DNA of 64,000 nucleotides, from NCBI GenBank assembly GCA_024195265.1, contig JAJLRJ010000003.1, forward strand, positions 25,838,989-25,902,988. The letters are read 5' to 3'. Positions 52,081 through 63,211 of the stretch are shown piece after piece. Every line of letters begins with the position of its first letter. Positions within the stretch are counted from its first letter, which is position 1. The position numbers and the translations under genes were made by a program. Origin of the DNA: Dendrophyllia cribrosa (lineage: Eukaryota > Cnidaria > Anthozoa > Scleractinia > Dendrophylliidae). The notes beneath the pieces were generated by a model. It saw only the letters and a program-made list of their open reading frames with translations, was not told where the DNA came from and did no database searches.

Positions 52081-52649
52081 TTTTACCATGGGTAATTGCG
52101 AAGCGAGCAGGATTCGTGAAGTAATGTAGTTGCTTGTTTACATTGGCAGTAATTGTGAAGCCAGCATCTTCGCTAAACTATATTTGAGCGATAGCGTCCT
52201 TTCCTTCCCACAGATCTAGCTTGAAATCCCGATGACTCGAAAAGCAAAAAGATTCAAGGCCGCTTGTTTATTTTAGCGAGAATTGTGAAATAATAACTGT
52301 TGTAATGTTTATAAGATCATTTTGGAGGACCTAGAAAAGTAAGCTTTTCCCAAAGCCAGTCGGAAGAACCGCCAGTAAATCGCCCCGACGCAATAACTGT
52401 CCGTAGCGATGTCTTGCTCATCGCGTAAGTGGCAACGATATCCTCCCAAAGCCAGGGAATCTAAAGCTCTGTTGATATCAACAGAGAAGTCTTCTTAGTC
52501 CGCCATTTTGTCGGTCTGTGTCGGTTCACGCTCAACTGAAATTACAGCTTTGATTGATGGATTGACAGGTCTTCCAATGTCGCGCCAATCAGACACTCCG
52601 TAGGCGAACGGAGTATCGGAGTATTTTGGTTGCAAGCGTTTTCTACCCT

Positions 52650-52650
<1 letters not shown>

Positions 52651-52683
<33 letters not shown>
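52651..52683. repeat. Poly-C tract (33 C)
   Basis: Uninterrupted run of 33 C. Length may be affected by sequencing or assembly. Confidence 0.9.
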
Positions 52684-52686
<3 letters not shown>

Positions 52687-53243
52687 TGCCACTGTTTTGT
52701 TCTCACCCCAACTTTCGCAGTCAAAGAGCGGAGAAGTGGCTTCCTTCGGGCAGAAACTAGGAAATGCTTGCCACGCAGGCTAAAAAAATGACAGGAATAA
52801 TAACGATTTTTCCTCCAACAACTAAGACTAAATTATTTTTAGTCCCGTTTTAATTTATCATTTACTTCCTTGCTTTCCTCAATCGCAGTGGTCGAAACAA
52901 GCAAGACCGCCAGATGTACATAATTTTATTTAAATCGACGGAAAACTAAGATAAAAAAAATCGCGAGCCAAACTTTGACGCGCCAAACACAAACAAAAAT
53001 ACTTCCTCGTAATATAAAGACCTTTTTAAAATATAAAACTTCGTTTACATATATATGACTATTTCGTGTATATATATCTTTTAGTTATGACAAGTATGCT
53101 TTGAATATAGAAGAGTTGCTTACACAATGTATACACGCAGCATGCATACAAATTTGTGCCAAATATATATAAACCTTTGATCGAATATTTGATTCAGACA
53201 TATTAAATTTGTTTTTAATATTAAATGTCTGCTGAATATATGT

Positions 53244-53379
53244 ATATGTTGTGGTTCAAAATTTGCCTTGGTTCAAAATTTTCTTTTCCTTTGTTTTTGG
53301 GTATGAAAATGTATGATAATGAGTTTTAAACAAAGGAAAGAAAATTTTGAACCAAGGCAAATTTTGACCCACAACATAT
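53244..53379. repeat. Hairpin element, family C
   Basis: ATATGTTGTGGTTCAAAATT left and its complement right; the arms run through CCTTGGTTCAAAATTTTC and CTTTGTTT. Confidence 0.88.
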
Positions 53380-54106
53380 ACAACATTAAAAAGGTAAATA
53401 TAACATTTACTAAGCCTCTCTATTACCAGGCAGTATTTTACCGCTTTGGCTTGTCATTGTATCGCTTAAAATGGCCGCTGATTGTCACTTTTGTGTAATG
53501 CTGATATATTTTCATGCCTTTTTGTTCAAAAAAACTATAAAATGGACTAATATATTAATCGTAAAGCCCACTGTACACTGTTTTTGTGTTCAATACCCCA
53601 AGATTGTGCATTAATCCATTCGTACTGTTTTCAGTGTTTATTCAAATGAAATAAGAAATGAATTTTCAATATTTTTTTCTATTGTCTCCATTTTTCTTCC
53701 TCCATAGTTTCGATGCATTGGTCCACACATGCAGACGGAATGCATGTACAACATTTTATTTCATAAGTTACTTTTATCATAATTCTTTGGCGAGACAAAA
53801 TTTACTAATCTGGCTAGTACAAATGACATATCTTGTCGCCACTCCTGTTTTTTAAGTGTCTCGTCTGCCCGCCATGCATACATACATACATAATTTTCTG
53901 CTAGTCGAAAGAAAAGCCTTATTAAGTCACTTGTAAACTAAGTTACTTGCATTTTTGTTTATGTGATCATCGCAGTTATGCAGCAACTGAATCAGAGCCT
54001 GGATTCTACACGGTTCATACGAATTCATTTTCATATGCACGCATTATCATGTCCATCACTTCATGGGTATATTAAATAGAACTCATAATTGACCAAGCTC
54101 CAATCT

Positions 54107-54179
54107 GGCCTTGTAGCTCAGAGGAAGAGTGTTTTGCACTGGAATCGCAAAGGTCATGGGTTCGAATCCCGTAGAGGCC
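54107..54179 (+). tRNA. tRNA-like sequence (possible SINE head or pseudo-tRNA)
   Basis: Perfect A box TAGCTCAGAGG and B box GGTTCGAATCC. The acceptor pairs GGCCTTG with AGAGGCC (one G-A mismatch); D and T stems form. The anticodon arm is irregular: TTGCA/CGCAA with loop CTGGAAT would give anticodon GGA (Ser), but there is no long variable arm and two extra bases precede the stem. More likely a tRNA-derived repeat or pseudogene than a working tRNA. Confidence 0.55.
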
Positions 54180-54426
54180 TAAAATATTTTTTTCGGGCTC
54201 TTTAAAGTATTTTTTTCGACAAAGAGCCAATCACGAGCGAGCTCGTCATTGAAAACAACTGAAACAAACGACCGCAGCGCGGAATGAGTGATACTGAGCC
54301 TTTAACTTCCGGCCGCTGAAGATGTCTCCGTACGAAAGGCCCTAGACAGTTATGTATATAAACTACAATGTTTCACGTATCCTTTGATTAAAAAGATTGC
54401 GAACACAACCTTTATCCTGCTCATGT

Positions 54427-55362
54427 CTAAATATCACTGACGCGAAATATTTTCTTTATTGTGATTTTCACATTTTCACGAATTTCGCGATGTCGCCAGC
54501 AGTAAATGAAAGGATTTAACGACGAATTAAGGAGAACAAGAAAAGACGTGACTTGGTCAGACACCAAAAACTCAGTCCGAAAACTATTGAACATTAACAA
54601 CCCAACGGAGCACAAATGTGGAAGGTAGCAGGCAAGGAAAACAACGTAAACAAACAAAGCATTAAAGGCGGACTTCTGTTGTTGAAGCAGCTGTATTGCT
54701 TGGGTATTAGAAGGCTGAAGCTGATTTCTGTGTATTTGATTATGATGATATCTTAACATTCTGTAAATACGAATGTATGCTGCAGTTGTCAAGCAAAATC
54801 CAACGATCTCCATGATCGCAACTATCGCGTTATTGCTTTTGGGGAGTGAAATTAACATGAATCCAGTTGCACAACTTGTCATCCATAAAGACAACAAGGC
54901 TATAATAACGCGCTTTAAAGTGATGAGTTCTTGATATCGCAGGTGAAGAGAAATAGCGAGGAGTCTATCGATAGCAATGGCGATGACATTCAAGAACGAT
55001 ACACAAGCGAGTGAAAATGCGATAAAATATAATGCAGTTAGAATTGTTGGACAGAGGAAGTCAAAGCTGTAGTTCTCATTCGCTGCCAACCTTAACATCA
55101 TCGCAAGGATCACCCCAAACATTATTTGTGCAATTAAACCCACTGCAAGATCAGAGAAAGCGAGACTCAGGAACAACTTCTTTAAATTAGCTGGTATCGA
55201 TGAGGCTTTCCACAGGGCGTAAATAACAAGAAGATTTCCAAGAGTTGCCACGAGAGACATAGTTATGTGTAACACACAAAGTGTCAGCATTAAAGTTCCG
55301 TGAAATCGAACCAGTTGCTCTAGAACATCCGACTTTTGACTGCAAAACTGCTTGCCGACCAT
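54427..55362 (-). CDS. Class A (rhodopsin-like) GPCR, intronless
   Basis: 311 residues with seven hydrophobic segments. TM1 has GNLLV (N43), TM2 SLAFSDLAVG (D71), Cys104 at the start of TM3, DRL at 132-134 where most receptors have DRY, W160 in TM4, CYLP in TM6 (in place of CWxP), and NPFIY in TM7 (283-287) followed by a short helix-8 region. Extracellular loops are short and the N-terminus is about 20 residues without a signal peptide. It belongs to the large cnidarian expansions of melanocortin/adenosine-like orphan receptors; the ligand cannot be read from sequence. Paralogue at 61756-62694, same strand. Confidence 0.92.
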   Translation of the reverse strand: MVGKQFCSQKSDVLEQLVRFHGTLMLTLCVLHITMSLVATLGNLLVIYALWKASSIPANLKKLFLSLAFSDLAVGLIAQIMFGVILAMMLRLAANENYSFDFLCPTILTALYFIAFSLACVSFLNVIAIAIDRLLAISLHLRYQELITLKRVIIALLSLWMTSCATGFMLISLPKSNNAIVAIMEIVGFCLTTAAYIRIYRMLRYHHNQIHRNQLQPSNTQAIQLLQQQKSAFNALFVYVVFLACYLPHLCSVGLLMFNSFRTEFLVSDQVTSFLVLLNSSLNPFIYCWRHREIRENVKITIKKIFRVSDI

Positions 55363-55635
55363 GGTGAACGTTCTAAATGATTATTCAGCTGGATCCGGCA
55401 GCCTTTCGGTTTAAATTCGACTCGGCGTATATGGCGGATTAAAAGTGTTTGTCTAGGTAATACAATGGTTTCTCCGTAAAAACCATTGTATTATTTGTTT
55501 ATACTGCAATACCTAGAAATTTCCCCTTTTTTAACGCTTACTCCATCTGTTTATTCTCACGTAAATGATTGATGTGTGATAATCGATCCGCGATAAAAGA
55601 TTAATCAAGTTTAAAATAATTTTCTCAAACTCAGC

Positions 55636-56525
55636 ATGGGCTATAGGAAAAGTGCATTTTAACTAAATAAAGTTTAATTTATCTGAAATAAACGTAAATG
55701 ACTCGCATTTCAGTAGTTCTCTGTCTTTTCTGGTCGTTTCTACCCATATATTTTGTGGATAAAGCTTGCAGAACGTTGCGCTCGATTTATTAAAAGCGCC
55801 AGCGTTCGTTAAGTCTTGGTGACCAAGCGTTTTCTTTTTCGAACCCGAGGCGGGTTAAAAAGAACATTAAAAGCCTAACGTACAAATTCAGCTCCTGGAC
55901 AATCCAGTCACATAACATTAGACAAACTAAACAAATTGGAACAATTCCTTGGAACGCAGTTTAAAATAGCGCGAATTCTTTTTTTGAAGTGACGTTTTCC
56001 TTGGCGCTGCCGTGATCATTGCTTAAACTCCCTAAAATATTTTTTTCTTGAAAATTAAAACCGTCACTTCGCTTCGCACAGAACCCCCCCCCCCCCCCCC
56101 CCCCCCCCCAAACAACTTGGTTTTCAAGTTTCTCGCGCAAACTTAGTTCCAGTTTAGTTCCAATATAATCCCCCAGAGCTGTCCACCTTATGCTTCCATA
56201 TATGGAGATGGATACTGATGCGTCTTACGAGCTTCATACGACTGTTCATACGATTTGTTTCCTACCCAGTGGGTGTTATGAGTTAACACCAAGTGCTTAG
56301 CGCCAGCGCCTCGAATTCGAAAAAACAACGCTTGGTTACCAAGACTTAACGAAAGCTTGCGCTATTTATGAATCGAACGCAGCGTTCTGCAAGCCTTTTC
56401 GACAAATATGTGGGTAGAAACGTCCAGAAAAGACACAGGACTACTGAAATGTGGATAATTTACGTTTATTTCAGATAAATTAAACTTTATTTAGTCGAAA
56501 TGCACTTTTCCTATAGCCCATGATG
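55636..56525. mobile_element. 0.9-kb element with about 215-bp inverted ends
   Basis: CATGGGCTATAGGAAAAGTG at 55636 pairs with CACTTTTCCTATAGCCCATG at 56525. The arms run inward through TTTACGTTTATTTCAGATAA and the CAAGCGTT / TTAACGAA region. A poly-C tract lies in the centre. No ORF of note. Confidence 0.88.
56084..56109. repeat. Poly-C tract (26 C)
   Basis: Uninterrupted C run inside the inverted-repeat element. Confidence 0.9.
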
Positions 56526-56529
56526 TCTG

Positions 56530-59290
56530 CTTCATCTTTTCATTTCAATAGCGGAGCTGTCGCTGGCCGAAGGCCCGCTCGCGGAGCTCCATACTCATAG
56601 AACCTATGCCCGTCATTTGTCATGGTCATGGTTAGCGAAATGTTTCCCGGGCGCGAACTCGCGCAGGGTTAGCTTGCGAGCGTGTCGGTCGGTCGCGCAA
56701 GGCTAACTCGAGGGCTCGTATGACGTCACGCAACATCCGGGATCTTAGCAATTTTGAAACCAAGGCGAGTCTTTGTTTATCGCGCTGCTACACGGCCGAT
56801 GTTACGTCAGCAGTAAACACTTTTGTTGTGTTTAGTGGAGAAAACGGTTTGAAAATCGTTTTTTCCTGCATTTTTTCGCGGTTTGTTACTCAAAACAGGT
56901 TTAACATTTCTCAAACAGTGGTCAAAACCATATTTGAGGCTGCGTAACTCTGCAAGTTAAGTGTTTTTGGAGGAATATGTAGCTAAGTGCCTATTTTTAA
57001 ACCTGATTTGGTCTTAGGACAATTGAAGCTAGTAGATTGTCGAAGCATTTGTTTAGAGCTAAACTCCTTTAACCCATTGGCGGCCGTGCCGGCCAAAAAA
57101 CCGGCCATGATTTTGCAATAACACACATTTAAAATATTCAAAATAGAAAGAGAAAGCTTTAAAGAATACTCAGAAAAAGAAGAGCTTTAAGCGATGAAAT
57201 CTTGCTTCAAGGAACTTTATACTCACGAAGAAGCGGAGTTTAAAAGAATTTCCAAGCAGCCGAAGGACGTAACGGTAAAAAAAAACTACATTTTCTATGG
57301 GAATTTATGTTGATATCAATTTGTGATTGACTTTCTTTGTGTTTTCGTTAGTTTTGGAGAAACGTTTACAAAACGTGCTCAAATTCAGTCGGATTGACAT
57401 CTTGAATTTCGCCATGTGCTCAGCCAGACAGTCCTCGATGCGCTGATGGTACGCTTTTCCTTTTAAAGATAAACTAACGGATATTTGAATAAAGTTTTTC
57501 AAAAGAAGATTGTGTTGTCCATTTCTATGTGTTTGTTCATTCATTACATAGGTTGAAAAGCGATTTTATGAAAACAAAACAAGACTTGGGTTTTATAGTT
57601 CTAACTTTGCTCGCGTCGCCTTGCGCAAAGATGTCTGTGTATTTTTTGCAATTTTGTTTTTTAAATCAGTTTTTCGGGCTATTCTAGACCGAGAAAAAGT
57701 AACTGTTGTTTTTGTGAGCTTTTGTGCAGTCTAAATGTACTGTGCAGACGGTCGCGTAATACTGTTTTTGAGAATTGCTAAAATTGAAAAATAGCCCGGT
57801 CGTCAATCTTCATTCTAATTTTTATTGTGCTTCCGACATTTCACCTAAGTTAAGCTTATCATCATCGTTTCTGTTCAGAGAGCTCCGCTATCTATATATA
57901 TTAAAGACGTCAGTGACGAATTTCCAAGGCACCAAGGAATTCTTTAAACCTCAACAAACCTTGTCAACCTTCATCTTCGGCGGTCAGTGCTTATATAGAC
58001 GAAAAAACATTGGTGTAAGGCCATTTTGCCGCACTTGCTCGCGGAGGAAGCGAGCTTTTCATGAAACTTTGAACTTTTTTTTTTAATTTTTGTGGTTTCT
58101 CGGTCCTCAAAATTAGAAACTCTACTGTCCACTTACTCAGTCTTGATGACGGACAACGATGCAAGTTACTACATAGGACTACAAACATATTGTCCGGCTC
58201 CAAGTCGGAGCCATTCCTGACTGTCTCTTATTAACTTCGGTGAAGAACTTCTCAATTTGCTCATCGAATTGTCTGGCGTCGTAGCTCAACAATATCCGCA
58301 ATGTATCCTTTGCGTTCAGCCCAGCTCGATCGTACAAGGACCCATAGGTCTTCATACTTTTTTTTCATGTTGGCACTTTCCTTCAGTTAATGCATTTCAT
58401 TGTTGTCAAATTCGTGAAAGCTATCCGCCATTGTTTCAACAAGAAGACAAAGCCGTCTCCGTTGCCAATAATTTTCTTGAACACAGCGACAACTCACCAT
58501 CTCTGCTTCATATTTTCATTTTAATAGTAATTAGAATCTTTGGTGACTGATTTCCAAGGCACCAAGCTAAGGCTGTAATAAAGCTGGTCTCAGCCAATCC
58601 CATTCCAGAAATTTCTCAGCCAGTATAAGTACAAAGGTAATGTTAGTCCAACGGATCTGTTAAGTCTCTAGTGCGTGAAGCTAAAAATATAATACTTACG
58701 TACACCACTAAACGATGTCTAGTTTCAGTTGATGTTATTTGACAAGTTTTCTTTTGTGTATGTGTCATAAAAAAAATGCTGGATGGCACGGATGCATATG
58801 GATGGTATGCCCGGATGGACACGTGCGTGTAGTTCGTAGTTCAAAGCATCGCTGTTAGTAAACCTGGACGTAAAAAAAAAATAAATGGACTTCTTATTGG
58901 TCCATCGTCGCAACACACACCATGACCAGGAAAAGGAGTTGACGGCCGAAATGATTCAGGAGATCTGCCGTTTTTTCAGATCTGGAATACGCAAACGACG
59001 CCTTTTCATTCTCAGTCAGATCATAGTTATAAAGCGCAATGGTTGTAAGAAACTTGAGAAATGTCTTTGTTCGATGTTTTTGTTATCGTTTTACGGCTTT
59101 GACCGTGCACAAATACAATTGATGTTGAACTTTTTTGTCGAGCAACTGACCAATAGAAATGTTTCCATTAAGCTATTTAGTCATACTGTGTGATCGAAAA
59201 ACAAAAGATGTGCACAGTCAAGAACAGTTCAACATAAATTGTAGCTCCTAAGTTGTCGCCATCGAAGTCTGTAATGTTTCATAACCAGTT
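56530..59290. other. Intergenic, no gene recognised
   Basis: Several 60-100-codon frames exist on both strands, but none shows a domain, signal peptide or paired splice sites. Segments such as GCGGAGCTC near 56565 look repetitive. Confidence 0.45.
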
Positions 59291-59830
59291 TCTCGATTAA
59301 CTATGGTCAGGCGGAGCTTCTGGTCAAGTATTCGTACAGTGAACGGCATGCTGGTAAAGGTGGATAAACAGGATAAGAGGAACTGGGACCTCTCTTCTGG
59401 GAGTGTGGAAGGGAACTTCACTTACCGAGTGATTTAAGCTATGCAGACTCCTGCGAACCGCTTCCCGAGCTACAGTGTCCGGAGCATCGCAGTAGACTCT
59501 GATTATGCTATTCAGCTCAAGTCAGGCTCACTCGGGTTCTCCACACTGCGAGGGAAACTTTGAAAAGTTCCCAACGCACTCCGAACGTTTTCTATGACCG
59601 GTGGACAAGAGGCAACGCTTACTAAGTTGGGGATCGTGTCCTGTGGTTGGATAAAAAGACCACTGGCAGATGCGTAAAACTAAATAGACCTTGGACAGGC
59701 CCGTGGGTAGTAATCAAACAGCCGGGTAAGGTTTCGTACAGAATTTTAATTAAAAGTACCGCGGGAAAGGTAAAAGTAACACCAAAGCAAAGAAGAGGAT
59801 TGTTCATGACAATCAGCTGAAATCGTTCCA
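59290..59830 (+). pseudogene. Gypsy-like integrase remnant
   Basis: Broken frames read TVNGMLVKVDKQDKRNWDL, then GRELHLPSDLSY, then VFYDRWTRGNAY and NRPWTGPWVVI followed by YRI, in the order of the C-terminal half of Ty3/Gypsy integrase with its GPF/Y-type module. Stops and frameshifts mark it as dead. Confidence 0.65.
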
Positions 59831-60149
59831 TGGCGCTGGTAACGAAAGCAAAAGCGCGGTTATTGGTAAGACAACCTTCTGTGGTCCCAGGCATTGCCGT
59901 TGAAGTACTTGCTGTCTTGGAGGATAACATTTTACCAAGTACTAATATCGGAGACCCACCTAAGAACCCTGCAACTGAACATCAGAACGAGCAAGCGCAG
60001 GAACCTTCCAGAAGGCCCCATAAGGGAAAGGCGTCAACTCGTGTATACACAAAACTATTCCTTAGAAATTGTAGGACATTGTTTTCTCTGAGGCGAGCAT
60101 TTATCAGGACATTGGACTGTTCAGAGATATTTATAATGTAGAGATATTT

Positions 60150-61145
60150 TTAGAAATATTATCCTCCTTAAAGGTAGGACTGAAATCTAATCAGTGTGGT
60201 TATCAGTCGCCCTCTTTGCCCAGGAAGATAACGTTTTTGTCGAGCGAGGTAGTTCGCCATTAGTTTTAGTTTGTTTTTTTACTTTCGTTTCTTACATATA
60301 AATCCACTTTCTGTTATCAGCAATTGAGAGGATTTATTAAACTCCTTATTTTTTTTTTTTTTACGTCATTTGACTTAAATAGAAAACAGTAACAACGTTT
60401 TGCATTTCTAGATCTCATGGCAAAAAATTGGATGACATTTGCCTCTAATTTTTTAACTCGTCCCCAGACCCCCAATTTGACCCTTAAAATCACAGCGAAA
60501 ACGCAATTTTTTAAAGAGAAAATGAATTTTTCGCCCATTTATGAATTACTTTTCGAAAAAAAACACACTTGGATTCCAGTAATTTGGTTATTATTCTATC
60601 TGGAAACGTTAAAATATTTTCATAACTTAAAAAAAAGTCCCGTCATTTTGACCTTGAAGTAACCAATGTCACATAAAGGCTTGTATGGAGTTCAACCGCG
60701 CGGTCATAGCTTTTAGCAGTATAACTCATTTTAATAGGCGTAATGTCAACATCCACACTCGGTTTTGAAGAGACTGGGACCTAGTGAACATTTTGGTGAG
60801 AAATATGATTTAGTTGGAGCGAAAAAAATCCCGTCATTTTGCCATTTTTTCAGTGCAATATGCTTCGACTGAGCCCATTTTGGCTTCTATTGTCCTTCTA
60901 TTGGTGACTTGCGCGGACTAGCACTCAGGCCGTTTTAGCTCAACTGCGCATGGACAATAGTTCATTTTAGTAACGCGCACGCTCGAAGCAAGTGTCTCCT
61001 TTCAAGAGGAAATTTTTTGGTATGTTTGTTAATAATGTATTGTTCGTTGTGTATATAAAATCGGTCTTATGTGTAGTATCGTTCTCTCTCAAAAGACAAT
61101 AATAGACCTGTGTTCAGTCCTACTGGGAACAGCGTCAAGAATGGC
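60150..61145 (+). other. Possible LTR region downstream of the Gypsy remnant
   Basis: Follows the integrase remnant. TATAAAAT at about 61054 and a CTCTCTCAAAAGACAATAATA stretch (trimmed here) resemble an LTR promoter and leader. No second copy in the window, so the call is tentative. Confidence 0.25.
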
Positions 61146-61755
61146 AAAGCAGTTTTAACTCTAGCACAATAGATTCTGCACACTTGTCAGTTGAATATGA
61201 CGTCACTCAGCTGGGAGTCCTCTTTTGGATGCTCTTCTTGAAAACGGGCTATTTTATTTTTATTTTATGAAAAGTAAGGTGCGGATGTGTCTTAATGTGT
61301 TGCGAAGTTGTTCTTGCTTGCGGGTGAGGTGGGGAGGGGAATGGACACGCCAAGATTACTTATTCATATATTCATTTATCAATAATGATTATCATTTATC
61401 AATAATGTATTTTAGCAATTTATGTTTCACATAAAGGGAAAAACACATTACTTTTGCGATCGCCTCGATGTTCATTGTACTATACCTAAACGCTATGTTA
61501 ATTAATCTGACACTAAAAAACGGTTAGTTAGATTCTCGAACATGCAAATTCATTTTTAATTCGCTGTATTTTTCACAATTTGACGAATATGTCGATATCG
61601 TCAACAATGCGATCGACTCGATGTTCCTTACTATAACTAAACGCTATGTTAATTAACAAGATGCTAAAAAAACGAAGATCGTTGAAGTAAGCCACATAAG
61701 ACATTGTTTTGCGCATTAAACTTAACTATGATACTTGCGGTATTTTCCCTCCATC

Positions 61756-62694
61756 TTAAGATAGATTATCGGATATGCGAAATATATTTTTTACTGTACT
61801 TTTCACAGTGTGACGAATTTCTCGATATCGCCAACAATACACAAGAGGGTTTAACGAAGAATTAAAAAGAACGACGAAAATTGTGGCATGAACAGCTGCC
61901 CGAAACGAAATTCGAGAATGATTAATTGTCAACAATACGACAGAGCACAAATGTGGAAGATAACAAGTGATAAAAACAACATATACAAACAAAGAGTTAA
62001 AGGCAGATTTCTTTTCTCTGAGCAGTTCCATTGCTTGGGCATTTTGTAACTGAAGCTGACTGTGTATTTGATTCTGGTGATATCTTACAGTTCTGTAAAT
62101 GTAAATATATGCTACAGTTGTCAAGAGAAGCCCAACAAATTCAATAACTGGAGCTACCATGTTAATGTGGGTATGAAGAGAAACGTATATGGAGGCAGCG
62201 ACACCACTTGTTATCCATAAAGACACCAAGGTTATGTTAACACGTTTTGAAGTGACGAGCTCTTGATATCGCAGGTGGAGCGAAATAGCGAGAAGTCTGT
62301 CGACGGCAATCGCGGTTACGTTTAGGAAAGATGCACAGGCGAAAAGAAACAAAAAGAAATGACATACGGTAAGAATTCTTGGACAGAGGAAGTCATAGTT
62401 ATAATCTTCATTCACTGCCATCTTTAGCATCACCGCGACGATACATCCGTGCATTATAAATTGTCCAACCAAACCAACAGCAAGATCGGAGAAAGCGAGA
62501 CTCAGGAACAACTTCTTTAATGTCAAAGACATCGATGATGCCTTCCAGAGAGCGCGAATGATTAGAAGGTTTCCAAAAGTTGCAACGAGAGAGAAAATGA
62601 AGTGAAAAACACAAAAAATCAACACGAAACATCTTTCAAGGTGAATAAGTTGCGCTAGGATTTCCAATTTGTATGTACAAAACGGCGAGGTCAT
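61756..62694 (-). CDS. Class A (rhodopsin-like) GPCR, intronless paralogue
   Basis: 312 residues from the Met at 62694; the frame also allows a Met 26 codons upstream (62772). I prefer the internal one because its N-terminus (MTSPFCTYKLEILAQLIHLE) lines up with that of the receptor at 54427-55362. Seven hydrophobic segments; GNLLI in TM1, SLAFSDLAVG in TM2, DRLLAI after TM3, CYLP in TM6 and NPLVY in TM7. Long stretches are nearly the same as in the first receptor (KKLFLSLAFSDLAVGL, SLHLRYQEL), so they are tandem duplicates about 6.4 kb apart. Ligand unknown. Confidence 0.92.
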   Translation of the reverse strand: MTSPFCTYKLEILAQLIHLERCFVLIFCVFHFIFSLVATFGNLLIIRALWKASSMSLTLKKLFLSLAFSDLAVGLVGQFIMHGCIVAVMLKMAVNEDYNYDFLCPRILTVCHFFLFLFACASFLNVTAIAVDRLLAISLHLRYQELVTSKRVNITLVSLWITSGVAASIYVSLHTHINMVAPVIEFVGLLLTTVAYIYIYRTVRYHQNQIHSQLQLQNAQAMELLREKKSAFNSLFVYVVFITCYLPHLCSVVLLTINHSRISFRAAVHATIFVVLFNSSLNPLVYCWRYREIRHTVKSTVKNIFRISDNLS

Positions 62695-63005
62695 GATGAA
62701 CTTTAATATTACCTTGATCTTTGTATCCATCAAACGTTCGGAAAATTTAAAAGTAAAATTTTTTATGGCCACCCATTTATATTTTCAATTAAATAGCAGT
62801 TAAAAATTTAAAATACGAATTCCCCCTTTAGCCCAAGGCAACAAGACAAACCGCTGCTTATAGCTGTGTTTAGTAAGCATTTTATATACGGCTATTTCAA
62901 TTAGCGTTGCCGGATGAAAGCTTCAAGCCTACAAGCCAAGATCGCTAGGTAGTGTGGGATTCTTATGCATAAATTCACCCAAAATCAACAATAGGGAGCT
63001 TTTAA

Positions 63006-63207
63006 AGAATCTGACCCACCCAGTTTGCATTGCGCGCCTACGTTGGTTCATCCGCCATTTTCAGGGCCCCCGAAAGTCCATACTGTATTGTAGATGAGAA
63101 ATTCACTCGTGCAAGAGGCTCTTTATTCACTCTTGCCCAAATATGGTATAGAGCCGTATCATAACAATAAGAGAAGCGCGCAATGGAAACTGGGTGGGTC
63201 AGACTCT
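63006..63207. mobile_element. 202-bp TTAA-flanked MITE
   Basis: AGAATCTGACCCACCCAGTT and AACTGGGTGGGTCAGACTCT ends, both flanked by TTAA (63002-63005 and 63208-63211). Confidence 0.85.
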
Positions 63208-63211
63208 TTAA

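Larger units (their letters stand above)
52084..54105. other. Intergenic, mostly unassigned
   Basis: Besides the poly-C tract and a hairpin element, I see AT-rich sequence with TATATA stretches (53045-53245) and no coding exon. Confidence 0.5.

Noticed and set aside
52495..52724. Poly-glycine ORFs on the minus strand
   Set aside because: Artefact of the 33-C tract.
58257..59193. Plus-strand ORFs of about 100 codons (58257-58550, 58885-59193)
   Set aside because: No domain, signal peptide, splice context or codon pattern like the real exons.
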